The translations under genes and the position numbers were made by a program. The notes under the pieces were generated by a model. The model did no database searches. It was not told where the DNA came from and saw nothing but the letters and a program-made list of their open reading frames with translations. Below, one piece after another: positions 9,135 to 14,262 of a stretch of DNA of 16,146 nt. Source of the DNA: JBBQUP01 sp038212305 (GTDB lineage: Bacteria; Bacteroidota; Bacteroidia; Bacteroidales; Marinilabiliaceae); NCBI GenBank assembly GCA_038212305.1, contig JBBQUP010000079.1, positions 1-16,146 of the forward strand. Direction: 5' to 3'. The stretch's first letter is position 1; each line of letters starts with the position of its first letter.

Positions 9135-9761
9135 ATGAAACTATTCAACCTAATAATTGCCCTACTTTTCGTTTCTAGTATTTGTTTTGGTCAATCTTCG
9201 GATAAATTATCAAAGTTAAGAACCGAGAAAAAAATAGTAACTGAAAACACAGTTGCGATGACTTACTATGCCATTCAGATATTGGCCTTGCAAGAACCTC
9301 CGCGTGAACCTGGATATTTTAAGAATATCGATTCTGCTCGAGAGTTTGTGTGTTCAGATGGATTTACACGATATGTAGTAGGGGAATATGCTAAGTTCTC
9401 AGAAGCTGTTGTTGATTTGCAACGAATTATTGATTTAGGTTACCCTGGTGCATTTGTGGTTAATACTAAAAAGCTCTTGTTGTCTGATTCGGGTTATTCG
9501 TCTACGAATAAGTTAGTTATCGATCCAGGTAAATCTTATCTGGTGCAATTAAGTGCTTTCAGGTTTCCAGTTTATGTATCTTATTTTGAGCAATTCGACA
9601 AAGTACTTGAATTTTACATGAAAGATAAAATTTATCGATATTGTGTTGGAGTATTTCAAGGTACCGAAGTTGCAAGTGAATTATCTCGAGTTAAATCATT
9701 AGGGTACAAAGATGCTTTTATTGTTGAGAACGATAAATATTTACCCTTTAAGATCGAATAA
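9135..9761 (+). CDS. Exported protein with two tandem SPOR-like repeats
   Basis: 208 residues. A clear signal peptide (LFNLIIALLFVSSICFGQ) is followed by a short charged stretch and two related units: residues 44-109 (YYAIQILAL, then DGFTRYVVGEY, then LGYPGAFVV) and 134-198 (YLVQLSAFR, then DKIYRYCVGVF, then LGYKDAFIV). The pattern of a V/I-Q-I/L strand, R-Y-x-V-G-x-F and a closing G-Y-x-D-A-F-V is that of the SPOR-like domain common in Bacteroidota envelope proteins; classical SPOR domains bind denuded septal peptidoglycan. Ligand binding is inferred, not shown. The protein is probably periplasmic or outer-membrane-associated. Its position behind the PorE-like gene suggests it supports the same surface machinery, although it seems to have its own promoter. 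Confidence 0.75.
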   Translation: MKLFNLIIALLFVSSICFGQSSDKLSKLRTEKKIVTENTVAMTYYAIQILALQEPPREPGYFKNIDSAREFVCSDGFTRYVVGEYAKFSEAVVDLQRIIDLGYPGAFVVNTKKLLLSDSGYSSTNKLVIDPGKSYLVQLSAFRFPVYVSYFEQFDKVLEFYMKDKIYRYCVGVFQGTEVASELSRVKSLGYKDAFIVENDKYLPFKIE

Positions 9762-9766
9762 AATAT

Positions 9767-9774
9767 TACTTTTG
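9767..9774 (+). promoter_or_regulatory. -7 box of the rnpB promoter
   Basis: TACTTTTG is a perfect TAnnTTTG box just after the stop codon of the preceding gene (9759-9761). A start 6-7 bases downstream falls at 9780-9781, exactly the 5' base of helix P1 of RNase P RNA. The -33 element is poor (TTTA at 9747-9750, 16 bases upstream). Confidence 0.65.
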
Positions 9775-9780
9775 TGGCAT

Positions 9781-10148
9781 AGCAAGCCGGTTTGTCGCTG
9801 CCATTTAATGGGAGAGGAAAGTCCGGGCAACACAGAGCACCATGCTTCTTAATAGGAAGTTGTTGTAATGGCAAAGTAATGTGACAGAAAATAACCGCCA
9901 ATTAATTTTGGTAAGGGTGAAAAGGTGAGGTAAGAGCTCACCGGAGTTATAAGTAATTATAATTGCCGCACAACTCAAGGGTTGCAAGACCATGTACATT
10001 TCGATCCGCAAGGGCAAAGTTGCTCGCTTTGTTAGTAATAATCGAAAGGGGTAGGTCGCTAGATTTTGCAAGTGATTGTAAACGTAGATAAATGACAAAC
10101 ACCAAATTTATTTGGAACAAAACCCGGCTTATAGGCTTGCTTATTTTT
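9781..10148 (+). ncRNA. rnpB: RNase P RNA (M1 RNA), bacterial type A
   Basis: This is the catalytic RNA of RNase P, which removes 5' leaders from tRNA precursors. Helix P1 is AGCAAGCC (9781-9788) pairing perfectly with GGCTTGCT (10134-10141). Helix P4 is formed by the conserved block GAGGAAAGTCCGGGC (9813-9827) and ACCCGGCTTAT (10122-10132). The middle holds GTAAGGGTGAAAAGGTGAGG (9911-9930), where GGTGAG (9924-9929) and CTCACC (9937-9942) form a hairpin. Further on are GGGGTAGGTCGCTAGA and TAGATAAATGAC, matching the 3' third of the E. coli RNA. The transcript probably ends in the T-run at 10144-10148. The assignment rests on several separate conserved blocks in correct order and pairing; exact ends are estimates. 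Confidence 0.96.
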
Positions 10149-11459
10149 ATGAAAAACCTCGTTTTAAAAATAAAAAACTACTTCACAAAGGACATTTGGG
10201 CAATCGATTCTGACGAAATATCAGGCACGCGATTGTTTATTGTTCGTTTGGTTCGTATCGTGCTTTTAGCTATTAAAGGATTTATTCGTCACGATTGTTT
10301 GCAAAAAGCTTCAGGATTAACTTACTACACGCTTATTTCCATTGTGCCGGTTATGGCAATGGTTTTTGGTATTGCTAAAGGTTTTGGTTTTGAAAAGGTT
10401 CTTCAACAGGAGCTTCAGAATCAAATGGCAGGTCAACAAGATGTTGTTGACTATGTAATGAAGTTTGCTACAGGCTATTTAAACTCAACCAAAGGTGGAA
10501 TGCTGGCCGGCATTGGATTGGTGGTTTTGATATGGTCGTTAATGAAGGTTTTGAGCTCGATAGAAGCCGCTTTTAATCATGTTTGGGATGTTAAAAAGCC
10601 CAGAATTTTTAGTCGAAAACTGAGCGATTATTTGTCGCTGGTAATTATTGGTCTACTATTTATTGTATCCTCTAGTAGTATGATTGTTTTCGTGCGTAAA
10701 GAATTTGGCATGACAATTTTGGGAGGTTATGGAAGTGCAATTTTTGGGTTTGGAATTCCTTATGTTATTAGTTGGCTTGTTTTTACATTGATTCTATTTA
10801 TTTTACCTAATTACCGAGTTAAATTTTCTTCTGCTTTAGTTGGCGGATTCCTAACGGGGAGTGCATTTCAGTTAATGCAATATTATTATATACATTTTCA
10901 GGTTGGAATGTCGAGTTATAATGCCATATATGGTAGTTTTGCTGCATTCCCTTTGTTTTTGGTTTGGTTAAATACCTCATGGATGATTGTTTTGCTTGGG
11001 GCAGAGATATCCTATGCGACACAAAATATTCGCAATTACGAGTATGAGTTTGATGCTAAAAATATTAATTATCATAATAAGCGATTGGTTTATGTAGTAT
11101 TAGTATCTACTATTATTAAGAATTTTGTAGCCGAAGAAAGAGCTCTAACTGTTGGAGAAATTGCCTTTAAACTTAAAATGCCAATTGATTTGATAAAGGA
11201 TTCGTTGTATGAATTAATCGACAGTGGTATTATATCCGAAGTAAATTTAGATAAAGTATCAGATCCGGGTTTTATTCCAGGAATTGATGTCAATAAGTTA
11301 ACAATTGGATATGTTTTAAAACGAATTGAGGAACACGGATCTCATGATATGCTATACAGCTCAATAGAAAATATTGGACAAATTGGAATGCAGTTAGAAC
11401 AATATGTTGATGCAAGCTATCAAAGTAGCAGTAACGTATTAATAAAAGATATGGTTTGA
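10149..11459 (+). CDS. YihY/BrkB (UPF0761) family inner-membrane protein with C-terminal winged-helix-like domain
   Basis: 436 residues from the ATG at 10149. An earlier in-frame ATG at 10092 lies inside rnpB and would translate the conserved 3' end of that RNA, so it is rejected. The core shows the family motif LTYYTLISIVPVMAM and about six membrane segments, including GIGLVVLIWSLMKVLSSIEAAFN, a segment before LPNYRVKF, and FPLFLVWLNTSWMIVLLGAEISYA. The last roughly 110 residues are soluble and resemble a winged helix (LTVGEIAFKLKMPIDLIKDSLYELIDSG), an extension seen in Bacteroidota members. Older databases call the family ribonuclease BN; that name came from a misassignment and no nuclease motif is present. 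The molecular function is not established. No Shine-Dalgarno sequence is visible; the gene may depend on read-through from rnpB. Confidence 0.9.
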   Translation: MKNLVLKIKNYFTKDIWAIDSDEISGTRLFIVRLVRIVLLAIKGFIRHDCLQKASGLTYYTLISIVPVMAMVFGIAKGFGFEKVLQQELQNQMAGQQDVVDYVMKFATGYLNSTKGGMLAGIGLVVLIWSLMKVLSSIEAAFNHVWDVKKPRIFSRKLSDYLSLVIIGLLFIVSSSSMIVFVRKEFGMTILGGYGSAIFGFGIPYVISWLVFTLILFILPNYRVKFSSALVGGFLTGSAFQLMQYYYIHFQVGMSSYNAIYGSFAAFPLFLVWLNTSWMIVLLGAEISYATQNIRNYEYEFDAKNINYHNKRLVYVVLVSTIIKNFVAEERALTVGEIAFKLKMPIDLIKDSLYELIDSGIISEVNLDKVSDPGFIPGIDVNKLTIGYVLKRIEEHGSHDMLYSSIENIGQIGMQLEQYVDASYQSSSNVLIKDMV

Positions 11460-11483
11460 AAAACACAATAATTATAAAAAAGC

Positions 11484-11523
11484 AAAATGCCTGATAACTT
11501 AGAATAGCTATCAGGCATTTTTT
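11484..11523 (+). terminator. Intrinsic terminator after the YihY-family gene
   Basis: AAAATGCCTGATA (11484-11496) pairs perfectly with TATCAGGCATTTT (11509-11521) around a 12-base loop and runs into TTTTTT (11518-11523), 24 bases past the stop codon. The 5' A-tract becomes a T-tract on the other strand, so the hairpin could also stop transcription coming from the minus-strand RNA gene. Confidence 0.9.
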
Positions 11524-11525
11524 AT

Positions 11526-11722
11526 AAAAAACCGCATCAACCGGATTACTTAAACTCCTGTTAACAGGATTTGAGTGCACAAATATATCGGTAATCCTCC
11601 GTACCAAAATTGATAACCCGAAGGTGAGGCCCGCCCTTTATATTCATAGCGTCACTCGGGATTGTTATAATGTTGAGTTTAACAATCGGTAAGATTGACG
11701 CGGTAAGCAGTAAGTCAATGAT
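11526..11722 (-). ncRNA. Candidate 6S-like regulatory RNA
   Basis: A minus-strand transcript of about 195 nt is predicted from a promoter at 11759-11729 to a U6 tract (plus-strand A-run 11526-11531). Its ends pair in a 12-bp closing stem (11704-11693 with 11531-11542). The two G-U pairs in that stem (11699/11536 and 11694/11541) work only if the minus strand is the RNA. Four more pairs follow across a 3-nt bulge (11692-11689 with 11546-11549). A terminal hairpin forms between CCCGAGTGA (11660-11652) and TCACCTTCGGG (11627-11617), with a 2-nt bulge. Between them lies a large unpaired region, giving the closing stem, bubble and terminal stem topology of 6S RNA, which traps RNA polymerase by imitating an open promoter. 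Length and layout fit; I could not compare it with the Rfam families 6S-Flavo or Bacteroidales-1. No protein is likely here. Confidence 0.6.
11548..11576 (-). repeat. Hairpin with 14-bp palindrome in the 3' arm of the candidate 6S-like RNA
   Basis: TCCTGTTAACAGGA (11556-11569) is a perfect palindrome. On the RNA strand it is flanked by AAA (11572-11570) and TTT (11554-11552), adding three pairs across a one-base bulge. Small hairpins at this position (3' strand of the central bubble) are known from 6S RNAs. The site could also be read as a dimeric DNA-binding operator, but its place inside a structured RNA makes that less likely. Confidence 0.6.
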
Positions 11723-11728
11723 CTTATA

Positions 11729-11759
11729 CAAATATATGTATTTATAGGGCAGACAGCAA
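11729..11759 (-). promoter_or_regulatory. Promoter of the minus-strand candidate 6S-like RNA
   Basis: Read on the minus strand: TTG (11759-11757), 20 bases, then TATATTTG (11736-11729), a perfect TAnnTTTG box. The predicted start near 11722 lies about 18 nt before the closing stem of the RNA. Confidence 0.65.
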
Positions 11760-11827
11760 CTTTTAATGAAAGCATTTTGTGTAGTTTCGTTTATTTGACT
11801 TATTTTGAGCACTTAAAAATATTTAGC

Positions 11828-13195
11828 GTGTACTCGATTGTAGATATTGAAACAACAGGTGGTAGCAAAGGAAATGGTCGAATAACCGAAATTGCGATTT
11901 ATAAGTTTGATGGTGAACAAATTGTGGATAAGTTTATCACACTTATCAATCCTGAAGCCTATATTCCTGATTACATTACTCGATTAACAAACATTACAAA
12001 TGAGATGGTTGCAGGTGCACCACGATTTTTTGAAGTTGCCAAACAAGTTGTTGAAATAACTCAAAACACCACTTTTGTTGCACATAATGTTTCATTCGAC
12101 CATGGCTTTATTCAGCAAGAATTTAATAGTTTGGGATACGATTTTAATTTGCCCTGTTTATGCACCGTAAAATTAGCTCGAAAATTCTTACCAGGCTATG
12201 ATTCATATAGTTTAGGACGCATTTGCAATGATTTGGATATTCCTTTAAATGGTCGGCACCGAGCTGGTGGTGATGCATTAGCAACTGTTGAATTGTTCAA
12301 GCGAATATTGATTATTAGTAATGGAATGTTGCTGGAAGATACTCCGTATAAAAAGTTGAACTTTAAAGGATTAAATCCATTACTGAATTTTGATGATGTA
12401 AAGCTTCTTCCAACAAAATGTGGTGTTTATTATTTTATGAATGCAAAATCGGAAATAATTTATGTTGGAAAGAGTAAAAACATAAAGAGCCGTGTTTTCA
12501 ATCATCTATCAGGAGGAGCAAATGGTTTTGCTCAGAAAATGATTCAAGAGATTACTAAAATTGATTTTGTACTTACAGGTAGTGAGCTAATCGCATCGTT
12601 GTATGAAAACAATCAAATTAAATTGAATACGCCTGTATACAATAAATCATTAAAACGAAGTAAGTTTAAATTAGGCATATATAGTTATTTCGATCGAAAA
12701 GGCTTTAGGCGTCTAGTTATTAAGGAAATTTTGGGAATAGATCAGCCTTTGGCTTCGTTTTTAAATGCAATAGATGCTTCACAAGCTTTATATAAATGGG
12801 TGGATGAGTATCAATTGTGTCAAAAAATGTGTGGGCTCTTTCACGAGTCAGGAAGTTGTTTACAATATCAATTAAAGCAGTGCAAAGGAGCATGTATTGA
12901 AGAGGAAAATCCTCATGATTACAATATAAGAGTTGATAAATTTATAAATGCTATTGATTTTGGTTATACGAACTTATTTGTTGTTGATGAAGGACGAACA
13001 TCTGATGAATACTCATTAATTTTAATAGAACAAGGTCATTATAAGGGTTTTGGATATTTTAATTCCGAAGAGAGTGTATCTGATGTAGATCAATTTAAAA
13101 TGTATATCACAAGTTATGAAGAAACCCGAGACGATCGATTAATTATTTCGCGATACTTGAAAAAGAATAAGCCATACAAACTAATTCCATTTTAA
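11828..13195 (+). CDS. DnaQ-like 3'-5' exonuclease fused to UvrC/Cho-type GIY-YIG endonuclease
   Basis: 455 residues from GTG 11828, giving MYSIVDIETTGG, the typical start of the exonuclease fold. An in-frame TTG at 11777 adds 17 residues that look unconserved and overlap the promoter region. Residues 3-165 are a DEDDh exonuclease: D6 and E8 (DIE), D91 (AHNVSFD), H144 and D149 (HRAGGD). Residues 195-275 are GIY-YIG: GVYYF (Y201), YVGKS (Y212), R222, E260, all catalytic positions kept. Residues 331-356 hold C331, C335, C344, C352 and C356 in CLQYQLKQCKGAC, the UvrC-type cysteine cluster. The RNase H-like and helix-hairpin-helix half of UvrC is absent. Related fusions occur in Bacteroidota and Actinobacteria; a role in nucleotide excision repair, as for Cho, is plausible but inferred. 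It stands alone on its strand, its stop codon 5 bases from that of the convergent gene. Confidence 0.88.
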   Translation: MYSIVDIETTGGSKGNGRITEIAIYKFDGEQIVDKFITLINPEAYIPDYITRLTNITNEMVAGAPRFFEVAKQVVEITQNTTFVAHNVSFDHGFIQQEFNSLGYDFNLPCLCTVKLARKFLPGYDSYSLGRICNDLDIPLNGRHRAGGDALATVELFKRILIISNGMLLEDTPYKKLNFKGLNPLLNFDDVKLLPTKCGVYYFMNAKSEIIYVGKSKNIKSRVFNHLSGGANGFAQKMIQEITKIDFVLTGSELIASLYENNQIKLNTPVYNKSLKRSKFKLGIYSYFDRKGFRRLVIKEILGIDQPLASFLNAIDASQALYKWVDEYQLCQKMCGLFHESGSCLQYQLKQCKGACIEEENPHDYNIRVDKFINAIDFGYTNLFVVDEGRTSDEYSLILIEQGHYKGFGYFNSEESVSDVDQFKMYITSYEETRDDRLIISRYLKKNKPYKLIPF

Positions 13196-13200
13196 AACAT

Positions 13201-13785
13201 TTATTTCCCTATTCGCCCAATAAAACTAAGCTTTCGAGGTTTTAATTGGGACTTATTCGGATAAATTCCTTTTGAAATGTATCGAATATCTTCAATGGTA
13301 TAAAATGCTTTTGGGTTATACTTATAAATGAGCGAAATCACCTCTTTGTATGCATTTCGTTTAACAATGCAATAAATAATATGAACTTTACCCTGACTGC
13401 CATCTGCCTCAATTTGGGTTACGCCAAATCCTTCATCCGATAAGCGTTTAATTAAGTTGCTTCCATCGCGTTGAGTAATAATTCGAAGATTAATGAATCC
13501 CAGCGCTAAATGCTCTTCAAGCAGTAATCCAATATAGTTGCCGGTTGCAAAACCAGCTGCATATGCGATGTAATACAACCAATTATCGAGATTTTGCATG
13601 ATTTTACCCATGGCAATAATCCAAATAAAGACTTCAAAAAAACCTAATATTGGGGCTAATGCTTTATATCCTTTACTAATAAAAACGATTCTAATGGTTC
13701 CAATGGTTACATCAGAAACTCGAGCCAGAAATATAAATAAAGGAATTAAAACGAGAGATGTGAAATGTGCATAGAAATAATCCAT
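13201..13785 (-). CDS. UPF0316/DUF2179-family membrane protein (YebE-like)
   Basis: 194 residues, the usual family length. The N-terminal half has about three membrane segments: residues 9-21, then ALAPILGFFEVFIWIIAMGKIM, then WLYYIAYAAGFATGNYIGLLLEE. It carries the DUF5698 signature ARVSDVTIGTIRIVF. The C-terminal half is a soluble DUF2179 domain (residues about 100-175) with an alpha/beta pattern, including RDGSNLIKRLSDEGFGVTQIEADGSQGKV and FYTIEDIRYIS. Function is not established; the soluble domain is probably a ligand-sensing module. It starts 9 bases after the stop of the thioesterase gene, so the two are almost certainly co-transcribed. The tail ends basic (KPRKLSFIGRIGK). Confidence 0.87.
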   Translation of the reverse strand: MDYFYAHFTSLVLIPLFIFLARVSDVTIGTIRIVFISKGYKALAPILGFFEVFIWIIAMGKIMQNLDNWLYYIAYAAGFATGNYIGLLLEEHLALGFINLRIITQRDGSNLIKRLSDEGFGVTQIEADGSQGKVHIIYCIVKRNAYKEVISLIYKYNPKAFYTIEDIRYISKGIYPNKSQLKPRKLSFIGRIGK

Positions 13786-13794
13786 TGGATCAGG

Positions 13795-14166
13795 TTAAGA
13801 CTTAACAATTATTACCCACTCTTCAGCACCAAGCATGATTTCCTCTAATTTCTCATTTAAAACGACTACATCGATAAATAATTTCGATGAATCGATGAAT
13901 TTTAAATGAACAGAGCAATGAAGGGTTTCTCTAAAACTAGCAGGTTTGATATGTTTTAAGTTAATCTCAGCACAAAAAGCATCCTGATATTCGGACAGGA
14001 AAGGGGTAATGAGATATATGATAGTTTGTTCAACAAAACCTATTAATACAGGAGTTGCAATAACATTCAATGTGCCAATTCCCCAATATGAATCCAAATC
14101 AGTTTGCTCAACTGTTTTCTCTTCTGTATGCCTTAAACCTTCAGCTAATTTTTTTGAATCAACCAT
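13795..14166 (-). CDS. FlK-like hotdog-fold acyl-CoA thioesterase
   Basis: 123 residues, a single hotdog domain. The fluoroacetyl-CoA thioesterase FlK uses Thr42, Glu50 and His76. This protein has T38 in VIATP, E46 in GFVEQ and H72 in LKHIKPA, with identical spacings of 8 and 26 residues. The family hydrolyses acyl-CoA thioesters in the cytoplasm. Fluoroacetyl-CoA is an unlikely substrate here, since family members without fluorine chemistry are common; the natural substrate cannot be read. It is upstream of and coupled to the UPF0316 gene and lies 96 bases behind prfC on the same strand. A near-match to the -7 consensus (TAAATTTA on the minus strand, around 14234-14227) may give it a start of its own, but this is weak. 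Confidence 0.85.
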   Translation of the reverse strand: MVDSKKLAEGLRHTEEKTVEQTDLDSYWGIGTLNVIATPVLIGFVEQTIIYLITPFLSEYQDAFCAEINLKHIKPASFRETLHCSVHLKFIDSSKLFIDVVVLNEKLEEIMLGAEEWVIIVKS

Positions 14167-14262
14167 ATGAAAATGTCTTAATTAACTAAGTATTTTAACT
14201 GTGTATTGAGTTAAATAATATAAGGATAAATTTAATGAAAGGAAATAGGGATTTGCTATTTG

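Noticed and set aside
9656..10098. Two minus-strand open frames over rnpB
   Set aside because: The DNA is explained by RNase P RNA on the plus strand with conserved blocks and pairing; the frames have no protein signature.
10149..11459. Ribonuclease BN as product name for the YihY-family gene, tempting because it sits next to rnpB
   Set aside because: The family is a polytopic membrane protein without nuclease motifs; the true RNase BN is a different protein.
11526..11722. tmRNA or SRP RNA as identity of the minus-strand RNA
   Set aside because: No tRNA-like end or tag frame for tmRNA, and no conserved SRP helix 8 motif. The long-range closing stem with bubble fits 6S better.
11290..11812. 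Two minus-strand open frames between the YihY and DnaQ-GIY-YIG genes
   Set aside because: They run through the terminator, the structured RNA and its promoter. The sequence shows RNA stems with G-U pairs rather than coding character.
14243..14261. AAATAG/CTATTT hairpin just after prfC as a terminator
   Set aside because: Only six AT-rich pairs and no T-tract on the minus strand.
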